64,000 nucleotides of DNA. Source: Trichococcus alkaliphilus (GTDB lineage: Bacteria > Bacillota > Bacilli > Lactobacillales > Aerococcaceae). The stretch is taken from NCBI RefSeq assembly GCF_003008695.1, contig NZ_PXZT01000008.1, positions 62,001 to 126,000 of the forward strand. The letters are read 5' to 3'. The position numbers and the translations under genes are program-made. Positions within the stretch are counted from its first letter, which is position 1; each line of letters opens with the position of its first letter. Under the pieces are notes generated by a model. It made no database searches. It was not told where the DNA came from and saw nothing but the letters and a program-made list of their open reading frames with translations. Below are positions 8,575-16,464 of this stretch, piece after piece.

Positions 8575-11440
8575 CGTGACTATGGATGCAAGAACGATTC
8601 TTTTCGCTATGCTCGCCATTTCATTGCTCATTGTCTGGCTGATTTTGATGATTTTCTTCAATAAGCAAGGGCATGATGATCGGAAACTGATGACCGCCGA
8701 AATGGATCGGTTCATCATCGATGGGGTTCTCGGCAAGGAAGGGATCCTTTTCAAAAAAGACGCGAAACTTTTCATGAAAAGATACACTGATCTGAAGCAA
8801 ATCATCACGATGGATGCGGATAAGGAAGCAGCTTTCACGAATGTCATCGAAACATTCGAGCTGGAAGATTTTTATCGGAAGCGTCTGCGTTCGCGCTTGA
8901 AGTACCGACGCATCGAAGCAGCTGTGCATCTGGGCGTCATCGGAACGGAAACGGCGCGCAAAGCGATCGAGGATGCCCTCTACAAGGAACGCTATCATTC
9001 GGCCAAGCTCTATTACATTCATACTTTGGTGGGGATCAAACACCCATGCTCCATTCCGCCCATCGCACATAGCCTGTTGGACGCGCCGCAATGGTACCGC
9101 GAAAAGGTCCACCCTTTGCTGAATGAGTATGGAAGGGCGTCCTTTGAGTTTTTTGCGCAGATCAAGGACAGCAAACGCAGTGAATACAAGGAGTTGATCA
9201 TCGGATTCGCGGAAGCTTACCCGATTGAGGCGCTGCAGGATTATCTCCGCGATATCGCGCGGGATCCCGAAGAGGATGAAGCCATCCGTTACAAAGCGGC
9301 TTCCGTCCTGATTAAGGTCTATTTCATCGAAATCGATCGCCCGGAATATCTGGTACACCCGGACCCTTACATCCGCGGACTCTCCATCCGTGCTTACGGA
9401 GAGAACCCATCTGCAGAGAATCTGTATGTCCTGATTCCTTTGCTTGCGGAGGATGAAGATAGGGCGGCAGCCATGGAAGCAATCGGTAAGATCCTCGCCC
9501 AGAGGCCGCCGCAAGTCTGCATTCTGCTCGAAGAATTCCGCAAGTACAGCAACGAAAATGTCCGCAGCGGTTTGGCTGAGCTGATTGCTAAACGGGTGGA
9601 CTACATGATGCTGAAGGTTTCATCGGAAAACAAGGAAGATTTCAAATCAATCATCAAGGAAATCATGCTGCGGGGAAAAAACAGCAACATCATCAGCTTC
9701 CTGAACAAGAACTGCGACCCTGAAATCGAGCTGGAGATGATTTCGATCCTGAGGGACGTGTTCGATAAAAGCCCGGAAGTCAAGCTGGCCTACCGCACCT
9801 ACCTGAATGAGCCGCTGTTGAAGAAATGCGGTCAGACGCGTTGTGTTCCCGAATCGTTGAAAAGGGAAGAGAAACAGAACAGGCGGGTCATCGTTTATCT
9901 GTACTTCCTGTTGCTTGTGCTTTTCTTCAGTTTCCCGGCAGTGTATGCTATCCGCCATAGCGATCTGCTGTTCACGTTGCCTTGGCTGGAGCAGCTGAAG
10001 GTATACGTGCTCGATTTCAATTATTATTTGGCTTACTATTCCATCGCGGTGAACAGCATCTATCTGCTCCTGTTGGTCTGTTCTTTCTTCGGTGTCAGGC
10101 AACAGGCCCAGTACTGGAAACTGAAGAAGATGCCTTTCCTGTTCAAGAAAAAAATGATGCCTTCCGTCTCGATCATCGCACCGGCTTTCAATGAGGAGGC
10201 CTCGATCATCGAGAGCGCAAACTCGCTGATGAATCTAAAGTATCCGGATTATGAGCTGATCATCGTCAACGATGGTTCCAAGGATCAGACGTTGCAGACG
10301 CTCATCCAATATTTTGGGCTGGAAAAAGTCGATCAGACGGTGAACGAAAGCTTGAAGACAAGGCCAATCAAAGGGATCTATCGGAATGAATCGCTGCCGA
10401 AACTGACGGTTGTCGACAAGGAGAACGGCGGAAAAGCCGACTCTCTGAACACAGGCATCAACCTTTCCGCAAAAGAATACTTCTGCGGAATCGACTCGGA
10501 TTCCTTGCTGGAGCCGGATGCCCTGCTCAAATTGGCTTCGCTCATTCTTGACGAAGAAGTCGAATGTCCCGCATTGGGCGGCAACATCTTCCCTGTCAAC
10601 GGCTGCACTATCGATAAAGGCATGCTGACGGATCTGAGGATCCCTGAAAGCAGGGTCGCGCGCTTGCAGATGATCGAGTACATCCGCGCCTTCATGGCCG
10701 GACGCGTCGGCTGGGCGCAATTGGATTGCCTGTTGATCATTTCCGGCGCATTCGGGCTCTTCAAAAGGGATCGCATCATCGAAATCGGTGGTTATCTGAC
10801 CAGCAGTGGAGAGTATCAAAAGGATACGGTCGGGGAGGATATGGAGTTGGTCGTCCGGCTGAATCGCCATATGCTCGAGAAAAAACAGAAATTCAAAATC
10901 AAGTATAGCTACAACGCCAATTGCTGGACGGAAGTGCCAGAGACGTTTCGTGTGCTGAAACGCCAGCGGGACCGTTGGCACAGGGGCCTGATCGACATTT
11001 TGACGTTCCACAACAAGATGATCGGGAACCCCCGCTACGGAAAAGCCGGAACGATCGCGATGCCTTACTTCTTCATTTTTGAAATGATGGGTCCGCTCGT
11101 GGAAATGCAAGGCTATGTGATGGTTTTTCTGGCCGCAGTGTTCGGGATGTTGAACCGGGAAATCGCGGGTATATTGTTCGTCTCCATCATCCTGATGGGA
11201 ATCCTGATTTCCGTAGCTTCCTTGTATCTGGCGGAAAAGGAATCGGACTACTTCACTTTCAAAGAATTGGCCATATTGGTCTTCTATGCCTTCATCGAGA
11301 ATTTCGGACTCCGCCAACTGATCAGCTTCTGGAGAGTGACGGGTTACGTGAACTCTCTCAAGAAGCCGAAGGGCTGGGGTAAAATGGAACGCAAAGGCTT
11401 TGCAGTGAAGACGGACCTTGCGGATGTGCCGAGTCTGTAA
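8567..11440 (+). CDS. HEAT-repeat/GT2 fusion, processive membrane glycosyltransferase
   Basis: A 957-residue protein. One N-terminal membrane segment (residues about 8-28) is followed by a soluble region of HEAT-like helical repeats (about 110-400). Two membrane helices come next, then a family 2 glycosyltransferase core: SVSIIAPAFNEEASI, IVNDGSKDQT, DSDS with Asp643/Asp645, GEDMEL with Asp758, and QRDRW at 800-804, the QxxRW motif of processive synthases. Further helices end the protein. It resembles cellulose and poly-N-acetylglucosamine synthases, but the sugar cannot be read from sequence. The start is uncertain: GTG 8567 overlaps the upstream stop with GAGGGG only two bases away, while GTG 8576 or ATG 8582 are alternatives. 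HEAT repeats on such an enzyme suggest a docking surface for a regulator. Confidence 0.8.
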   Translation: MSDVTMDARTILFAMLAISLLIVWLILMIFFNKQGHDDRKLMTAEMDRFIIDGVLGKEGILFKKDAKLFMKRYTDLKQIITMDADKEAAFTNVIETFELEDFYRKRLRSRLKYRRIEAAVHLGVIGTETARKAIEDALYKERYHSAKLYYIHTLVGIKHPCSIPPIAHSLLDAPQWYREKVHPLLNEYGRASFEFFAQIKDSKRSEYKELIIGFAEAYPIEALQDYLRDIARDPEEDEAIRYKAASVLIKVYFIEIDRPEYLVHPDPYIRGLSIRAYGENPSAENLYVLIPLLAEDEDRAAAMEAIGKILAQRPPQVCILLEEFRKYSNENVRSGLAELIAKRVDYMMLKVSSENKEDFKSIIKEIMLRGKNSNIISFLNKNCDPEIELEMISILRDVFDKSPEVKLAYRTYLNEPLLKKCGQTRCVPESLKREEKQNRRVIVYLYFLLLVLFFSFPAVYAIRHSDLLFTLPWLEQLKVYVLDFNYYLAYYSIAVNSIYLLLLVCSFFGVRQQAQYWKLKKMPFLFKKKMMPSVSIIAPAFNEEASIIESANSLMNLKYPDYELIIVNDGSKDQTLQTLIQYFGLEKVDQTVNESLKTRPIKGIYRNESLPKLTVVDKENGGKADSLNTGINLSAKEYFCGIDSDSLLEPDALLKLASLILDEEVECPALGGNIFPVNGCTIDKGMLTDLRIPESRVARLQMIEYIRAFMAGRVGWAQLDCLLIISGAFGLFKRDRIIEIGGYLTSSGEYQKDTVGEDMELVVRLNRHMLEKKQKFKIKYSYNANCWTEVPETFRVLKRQRDRWHRGLIDILTFHNKMIGNPRYGKAGTIAMPYFFIFEMMGPLVEMQGYVMVFLAAVFGMLNREIAGILFVSIILMGILISVASLYLAEKESDYFTFKELAILVFYAFIENFGLRQLISFWRVTGYVNSLKKPKGWGKMERKGFAVKTDLADVPSL

Positions 11441-11451
11441 TGCTTAAAAAC

Positions 11452-11490
11452 AAAAAACATGATTCCCCGCAAAGGAGAATCATGTTTTTT
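11452..11490. terminator. bidirectional terminator
   Basis: AAAAAACATGATTC...GAATCATGTTTTTT is a near-perfect stem with a GCAAA loop between convergent genes, with T-runs on both strands. Confidence 0.9.
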
Positions 11491-11491
11491 C

Positions 11492-12451
11492 TTATTTCGA
11501 ATACAGCAGGAAGGCTTTCGGCACAGGCGCGCTGAAGCGGACGAGTTCGCCCGTCGCAGGATGAATGAATGCGAGTGTGGAAGCGTGAAGCCCCAAACGT
11601 TTCATCGGATTGGTGCGGGCACCGTACTTCTTATCCCCGGCAACCGGGTGGCCCAAAGATTCCATGTGGACGCGGATCTGATTCTTCCGCCCGGTCTCCA
11701 ACTGAACTTCCAGGAGCGAGTATTCCTTGTTGGCGCGAATCTTCCGGTAATGGGTCACGGCATGCTTGCCACCGTTGTCTTTCGGACTGGAATGGACTTT
11801 CATCGCTTTGCTCTCGGTCAGCCAAGAGGAGATGGTGCCGGCATCATTCTTGATTTCGCCCTCGACAAGAGCGGTATAGATGCGTTCTTTGACGAGTTCC
11901 TTCCAATCATTTTGCAGCTTCTCTTTCAGTTCTTCGGATTTTGCGAAAAGCATGACGCCGGATGTATCCCGGTCCAGGCGATGCACGACAAAAATCCGGT
12001 TCGCTTTGTTGTCTTCTTTGACGTAGTGGCTCAATTGGCGGTAAGCGGTCGGTTCCTTTGGATCGTCCGTTGCCATCGACAACAGGCCGGCATCCTTATT
12101 GATCACGATGATCGATTCGTCCTCAAATAGGATCTTGAGGCCTGACAGAGAAGTTTTTTTGATGGCTTCCTTGTTTGCCAAAATGCCGACAGTCTGTCCG
12201 GGTTCCAAGGGGTGGTTGTGTTTGGTGATGGACTTGCCGTCGACCGTCACTTGTCCGCGGGTAAGGATCGACTTGACGGAATTGCGGCTTTGCTTGCTGA
12301 GGATCTGCAGCAAAAAGGGCAACAATTCGCTTGGCTCGGTCACAGGGTATTGTGTAACCCCTTTGGTGGACGGGTTTTTTTGGGGTTCTATCGCCTGATC
12401 CTGACGATTGCGTTTATTGTTGATTGGTTTTTTTTGGTTTGTTTTTTTCAT
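11492..12451 (-). CDS. RluA-family rRNA pseudouridine synthase
   Basis: 319 residues. A basic, Asn/Gln-rich tail of about 35 residues precedes an S4 RNA-binding domain (about 45-100: SRNSVKSILTRGQVTVDG). The catalytic domain has the RluA motif HRLDRDTSGV with the catalytic Asp, then LETGRKNQIRVH and the closing GHPVAGDKKYG. It should convert specific uridines of large-subunit rRNA to pseudouridine; which of RluC or RluD it matches cannot be decided here. Start ATG 12451 has AGGAG nine bases upstream and gives the usual length, whereas the open frame runs 46 codons further without a binding site. Confidence 0.88.
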   Translation of the reverse strand: MKKTNQKKPINNKRNRQDQAIEPQKNPSTKGVTQYPVTEPSELLPFLLQILSKQSRNSVKSILTRGQVTVDGKSITKHNHPLEPGQTVGILANKEAIKKTSLSGLKILFEDESIIVINKDAGLLSMATDDPKEPTAYRQLSHYVKEDNKANRIFVVHRLDRDTSGVMLFAKSEELKEKLQNDWKELVKERIYTALVEGEIKNDAGTISSWLTESKAMKVHSSPKDNGGKHAVTHYRKIRANKEYSLLEVQLETGRKNQIRVHMESLGHPVAGDKKYGARTNPMKRLGLHASTLAFIHPATGELVRFSAPVPKAFLLYSK

Positions 12452-12542
12452 ATCGTTCGCTCCTGACTCTGTTCGCCGCCTGATTGTAGCGGTCGTCTCT
12501 TCTGAAGTATAACAGAAAACCGGGCATCCATCCCGCATAATC

Positions 12543-12572
12543 AGGACAAAAACGCAGCAAGTGGCATATAAT
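12543..12572 (+). promoter_or_regulatory. promoter of the UvrA-like gene
   Basis: AGGACA and TATAAT, 18 bases apart, lie 38 bases before the start codon. No direct repeat resembling a LexA box is evident. Confidence 0.45.
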
Positions 12573-12609
12573 TGGAGCAGAAGAATCAAAAGGAAGCGAG
12601 GGAGCAGTC

Positions 12610-15063
12610 ATGGACCATATCAGCATCATCGGCGCCAAGGAAGGAAATCTGAAGAACATCAGCGTGAACCTGCCCCGGAATAAATGGATCGTCCTCACAG
12701 GGGTATCCGGTTCCGGCAAAACGACGCTGGCGATGGATGTGCTCTATCAGGAATGCCAGCGCCAATATCTGGAGGCGATCGGCTACCAAGGGATCCGCAA
12801 ACCGAACATCGATGCGATCCGCAATGTGTCTCCCGCCATCCAAATCCAGCAGCAGGCTTACAATAAAAATCCGCGTTCGACTGTGGGAACGGTAACGGAC
12901 ATCTATACCGACCTGCGGATGTTGTTCGAGAAGCTAAGTTCCAGACGCTGCCCGGCTTGCCGGAAGGATTTCAGTTCGGCGGATTGCCGCGAGGAAACCG
13001 AAAAAACAGCCGATGACTTCAAGGTGTTCCAGTATTGCCCGCACTGTGATCAGCGGATGGAGAAGCTGACCCGCACCCATTTTTCCTACAACACCCGAGA
13101 AGGTGCTTGCGCAACTTGCCAGGGCATGGGGGAAGTGCTGACGATCGATGAGAAGCGGGTGCTCCATGAAGAGCTGGCGCTTGAAGAGGGCGCGGTCGTT
13201 TTTTGGGAAAAACGCTACCGGGATTACCAGTTGGAGTCTCTCTATGCCGCTTGCGCCCATTACGGAATTCCGCTAGAAAAAAATATGCCTGTGAAGGACT
13301 TTACGCCGGCACAGCGCGCGCTGTTGCTGCAGGGGGCCGAAAGCGAAGCGGTGCATCGGCTGTTCCCGGATGTGCCGGTACCCCGGACGGTTGCGGAAGG
13401 CCGCTACGAAGGCGTGTTGCCGAACCTTTGGCGCAGAATGGCGGATCAAAAAGGGGCTTCCAAACTCCGGGAAGCTTACTTTGAATCTGCCACCTGCCCG
13501 GAATGCCAGGGCGAACGGTTGAATGAACTGAGCAGGAGTGTGACGGTTAACGGGACGCGCTTGCCTGAACTGTCCGGGTCCTCATTGATCGACCTCATGG
13601 ATTGGGTCAGCAAGCTCGAAGTAAACCTGCAACAAACGGAGCAACTACTGGCGGGCGTTTATGTGGCGGATCTGAAGACCAAACTGAAACGGATCCTGAA
13701 GTTGGGATTGGGCTATCTGTCGCTCGACAGGCAGACGATGACACTGTCAGGAGGGGAAGCGCAGCGTCTGCGTTTGGCTGCTGTCCTCGATTCGGATCTG
13801 ACGGGTGTCATCTACATCTTGGATGAACCGACAATCAGTCTGCATCCAAAAGATACCGAAGGGCTCCTTGCTGTCCTGCGGTCGCTTAGGGATAAAGGGA
13901 ATACGGTGCTCGTCATCGAACATGACACAGCCGTCATGGCGGCCGCGGACTACCTGGTGGATATCGGTCCGGGAGCGGGGAAATACGGGGGCGAAGTCAT
14001 CGGGGAGGGAACGCTCCAGCAAATCAAAGATCAAGCGACATCCATCACCGGTGCCTACCTGAACAGCAAGCCGGAACCGCGCAAACTTTTCCGCAAAGGA
14101 ACAGGGGATGCTATTGAGGTGAGCCAAGCGGACAAGCATAACCTCCGGAATCTTACAGTCCGTTTCCCCAACGGCTGCCTCATTTGTGTCACCGGCGTAT
14201 CGGGTTCCGGGAAATCGACGCTCGTCTTCGATGTGCTGGCGAAAGGGGACACTACCGAATCACAGAACTCGAATCAGGTGCGCGGGACCGGCTCATTCGA
14301 CCAGATCGTTATCGTGGAACAGGCACCGCTCACCCGAATGAAGCGTTCGAATGTTGCGACCTATTCGGACGCCTACACGGAAATTCGGAAAATCTTCGGC
14401 AGCCAGCAGACTGCCATTGAAAATGGAATGACAGCCAATCGCTTCTCCTTCAATGTGAAAGGGGGGCGCTGCGATCATTGCGAAGGCTTGGGCGTCGTCA
14501 CAACCAACCTGTTGTTTTTTGAAGATCAGGAAGTCCCATGTCCGGTCTGTTCGGGCAAACGCTTCAAGGACGAAGTGTTGTCCGTGACCTACCGCGGCCA
14601 TTCGATCACTGCAGTGCTTGGCTTATCCGTTGAGGAAGGCGCGGAATTGTTTTCGGATTCGCCTAAAATCAGTGCCATCCTGACTCTGCTGCAGGATGTC
14701 GGGCTCGGCTACCTCGAGCTCGGCCAGACGACAACGACTTTATCCGGCGGCGAAGCGCAACGGCTTAAGTTGGCAGTGGAACTCCTTGCAAATCAAGGGA
14801 AAAAGAATCTTTATCTGATTGATGAACCGACTACCGGTCTGCACCCGCTCGATGTCGAAAAATTCCTGAAATTGTTGGATCGGATGGTTGATTCCGGAAG
14901 CACGGTGGTTGTTGTGGAACACAATCAACAGATCATCGGGGCGGCGGATTGGATCATCGATCTTGGTCCGGGAGGCGGGGATGCCGGCGGTAGGGTCATT
15001 GCGGAAGGAACCCCATCCGATATCCGAAAAGACATCAATTCGGCGACCGGAAAATTCATTTGA
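12610..15063 (+). CDS. UvrA-like ABC ATPase (UvrA paralogue)
   Basis: 817 residues with the UvrA layout. A first nucleotide-binding domain has Walker A GVSGSGKTT (about 35-45), a zinc-binding insertion (CPAC...CPHC, then CATCQGMGE), signature TLSGGEAQRLRLAA and Walker B IYILDEPT. A second domain has GVSGSGKST, a CDHCEGLG...CPVCSGKR zinc module, TLSGGEAQRLKLA and LYLIDEPTTGLHP. Housekeeping UvrA is about 940 residues. The shorter length matches UvrA2-type paralogues, which lack the UvrB-contacting insert and are linked to tolerance of DNA-binding drugs. A repair role independent of UvrB, or protection of the DNA, is therefore more likely than canonical excision. No uvrB or uvrC is nearby. Confidence 0.88.
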   Translation: MDHISIIGAKEGNLKNISVNLPRNKWIVLTGVSGSGKTTLAMDVLYQECQRQYLEAIGYQGIRKPNIDAIRNVSPAIQIQQQAYNKNPRSTVGTVTDIYTDLRMLFEKLSSRRCPACRKDFSSADCREETEKTADDFKVFQYCPHCDQRMEKLTRTHFSYNTREGACATCQGMGEVLTIDEKRVLHEELALEEGAVVFWEKRYRDYQLESLYAACAHYGIPLEKNMPVKDFTPAQRALLLQGAESEAVHRLFPDVPVPRTVAEGRYEGVLPNLWRRMADQKGASKLREAYFESATCPECQGERLNELSRSVTVNGTRLPELSGSSLIDLMDWVSKLEVNLQQTEQLLAGVYVADLKTKLKRILKLGLGYLSLDRQTMTLSGGEAQRLRLAAVLDSDLTGVIYILDEPTISLHPKDTEGLLAVLRSLRDKGNTVLVIEHDTAVMAAADYLVDIGPGAGKYGGEVIGEGTLQQIKDQATSITGAYLNSKPEPRKLFRKGTGDAIEVSQADKHNLRNLTVRFPNGCLICVTGVSGSGKSTLVFDVLAKGDTTESQNSNQVRGTGSFDQIVIVEQAPLTRMKRSNVATYSDAYTEIRKIFGSQQTAIENGMTANRFSFNVKGGRCDHCEGLGVVTTNLLFFEDQEVPCPVCSGKRFKDEVLSVTYRGHSITAVLGLSVEEGAELFSDSPKISAILTLLQDVGLGYLELGQTTTTLSGGEAQRLKLAVELLANQGKKNLYLIDEPTTGLHPLDVEKFLKLLDRMVDSGSTVVVVEHNQQIIGAADWIIDLGPGGGDAGGRVIAEGTPSDIRKDINSATGKFI

Positions 15064-15083
15064 TCCAGTAAAAGTGAAAATGA

Positions 15084-15112
15084 TTGACAGATGCCGAGAA
15101 AATCGCTATCTT
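15084..15112 (+). promoter_or_regulatory. consensus-like promoter of the Cys-rich leader/LysR unit
   Basis: A perfect TTGACA and TATCTT are 17 bases apart. The -10 box lies inside an inverted repeat (AATCGCT and AGCGATT, 15101-15126), a plausible operator for autoregulation. Confidence 0.75.
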
Positions 15113-15150
15113 ATTAGAAAGCGATTAGGAAAAGAAGGGGAGGCAGAACC

Positions 15151-15252
15151 ATGCAGAAGATGATGTGTTGTATGTGCGGATGTAAGAAACATGCAGGAAT
15201 ATTCTTATCATCTTTTGATCTCCACAACCGGCTGTTTTTGCCGGCTCTGTAA
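15151..15252 (+). CDS. 33-residue Cys-rich leader peptide upstream of a LysR gene
   Basis: A short frame with four Cys in its first 11 residues (MQKMMCCMCGCKKH) and a hydrophobic tail, stopping at 15252. It has one of the best ribosome binding sites in the window, GGGGAGG, seven bases before the ATG. It lies about 30 bases after a TTGACA promoter and 65 bases before an intrinsic terminator that precedes the LysR gene. This order (promoter, peptide rich in one amino acid, terminator, gene) is that of transcription attenuation, here sensing cysteine or Cys-tRNA. ACATGCA at 15189-15195, inside the peptide frame, can pair with the 5' arm of the terminator and could act as antiterminator (inference). 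Alternatively it is a small metal-binding protein. Confidence 0.6.
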   Translation: MQKMMCCMCGCKKHAGIFLSSFDLHNRLFLPAL

Positions 15253-15317
15253 AGGGGATTATGGGGCAGATTGTGCATCCGCATCCAAGTGAAGCGCTGA
15301 AATGATGATGAATACTC

Positions 15318-15355
15318 GTGCATGTGTGTTTTGTTGACGCGCATGCACTTTTTTT
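15318..15355 (+). terminator. intrinsic terminator or attenuator before the LysR gene
   Basis: GTGCATGTGTGT pairs with ACGCGCATGCAC (12 pairs, two G-T), with a seven-base loop and seven T. It is placed between the leader peptide and the LysR start codon at 15404. Confidence 0.8.
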
Positions 15356-15403
15356 GTGGAAATGATGGGAACCCATCGGAAAATAGAGCGAGGTGGCAAA
15401 AAT

Positions 15404-16336
15404 ATGAATCTTCAGCAATTGCGATACGTCATAACAGTGGCGAAATACGGCACTTTTCGGGAAGCCGCAAGGCAATTATATATGGCGCAGTCCAGTCTGT
15501 CGTCAAGCATCAAAGATCTGGAGGAAGAATATGGCATCCAGATCTTCGAGCGTTCCAAAAAAGGCATCGAAATAACCAAAGAAGGGGCTATGCTTTTGGA
15601 ATTCGCCGATCAGATCGTAGCCCAAGCGGACCAATTGGATTACCGCTATCTGTCTGCAACCGAAAACAGGAGACTGTTTTCCGTTTCGAGCCAGCACTAT
15701 GATTTTGCTTCGGAAGGCTTTGCCCGACTGGTTTCGGAAAAGAAGGAAGAATCGTTGAATTTCCGTTTCCTAGAGACGAGCACTTCCAAAGTGATGGAGG
15801 ATGTGCGGGACGCCGTCAGTGAAGTCGGCTTCATCTATCTGAATGATTTCAACGGGAAAGTCATCAAACAGTATCTCGAAGCGTTCGACCTGAAGTTCGA
15901 TCCGCTGATCGCGTTCCAACCGCATGTATTCCTCAGCGAGTTCCATCCGTTGGCGAAGAAGGAGAGAATAACGCAGGAGGAACTCCATCCGTACCCTGTC
16001 ATTTCCTTCGATCAAAGCAAAAACAGCACGCTGCAGTTGATGGAGGAATCGATCCAGGTCGATCAGAATGTCCAACGGATCAGCGCAAGCGACCGCGCGA
16101 CCGTGTTGAATCTGTTGTCAGTGACGAACGGTTATTTGGTCGGTTCAGGTCTCCTGAAATCGAACACGCAGGACCATATCATCGTGGTGCCGATGGATGT
16201 CGATCAAAAAAATACGATCGGCTTCATCTATTCGAAAGTGCGGCCGCTCAGCGCAATCTCCAAGCGCTATATGGAGATCGTAAGGGAATTGTTGGAGGGG
16301 GATCAACGAATCGAATTGACGTCTTCTGAAGACTGA
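15404..16336 (+). CDS. LysR-family regulator, possibly of sulfur amino acid metabolism
   Basis: 310 residues. The N-terminal winged helix-turn-helix is clear (MNLQQLRYVITVAKYGTFREAARQLY). It is followed by the LysR linker helix and a two-lobed effector domain (about 90-300) with SVSSQHYDFA and SASDRATVLNLL blocks. It shares these blocks with the second LysR protein of this window at 44344 (SISTQHYAF, LVSDRATLFNLV), which sits upstream of metF. The pair therefore probably belongs to the CmbR/MetR-like branch that senses sulfur metabolites (inference). Start ATG 15404 follows GAGGTGG. The Cys-rich leader supports a link to cysteine. A bidirectional terminator follows the gene. Confidence 0.85.
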   Translation: MNLQQLRYVITVAKYGTFREAARQLYMAQSSLSSSIKDLEEEYGIQIFERSKKGIEITKEGAMLLEFADQIVAQADQLDYRYLSATENRRLFSVSSQHYDFASEGFARLVSEKKEESLNFRFLETSTSKVMEDVRDAVSEVGFIYLNDFNGKVIKQYLEAFDLKFDPLIAFQPHVFLSEFHPLAKKERITQEELHPYPVISFDQSKNSTLQLMEESIQVDQNVQRISASDRATVLNLLSVTNGYLVGSGLLKSNTQDHIIVVPMDVDQKNTIGFIYSKVRPLSAISKRYMEIVRELLEGDQRIELTSSED

Positions 16337-16375
16337 ATCAAGAATTTATGACGGTTATTGTTCAACCAAATATAC

Positions 16376-16425
16376 AAAATGGCCATCCAAAAAGAGCGCA
16401 TTCGCCCTCTGTGGATGGCCATTTT
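16376..16425. terminator. bidirectional terminator
   Basis: AAAATGGCCATCCA and its complement TGGATGGCCATTTT form a 14-pair stem between convergent genes. Confidence 0.85.
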
Positions 16426-16464
16426 ATATGGAAAATATTTCAGTTGTACACGGAAAAATTGGGG

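Noticed and set aside
7309-8847. Open frame of 512 codons on the minus strand opposite the MBL-GGDEF-REC gene
   Set aside because: Its translation has no recognisable domain, while the plus-strand frame has three. It is a shadow of the coding strand. The same applies to long antisense frames at 2805-3899, 10235-11317, 37420-38628 and 47997-49199.
12610-15063. Housekeeping uvrA
   Set aside because: At 817 residues it is over 100 residues short of canonical UvrA and uvrB is not adjacent; a UvrA2-type paralogue fits better.
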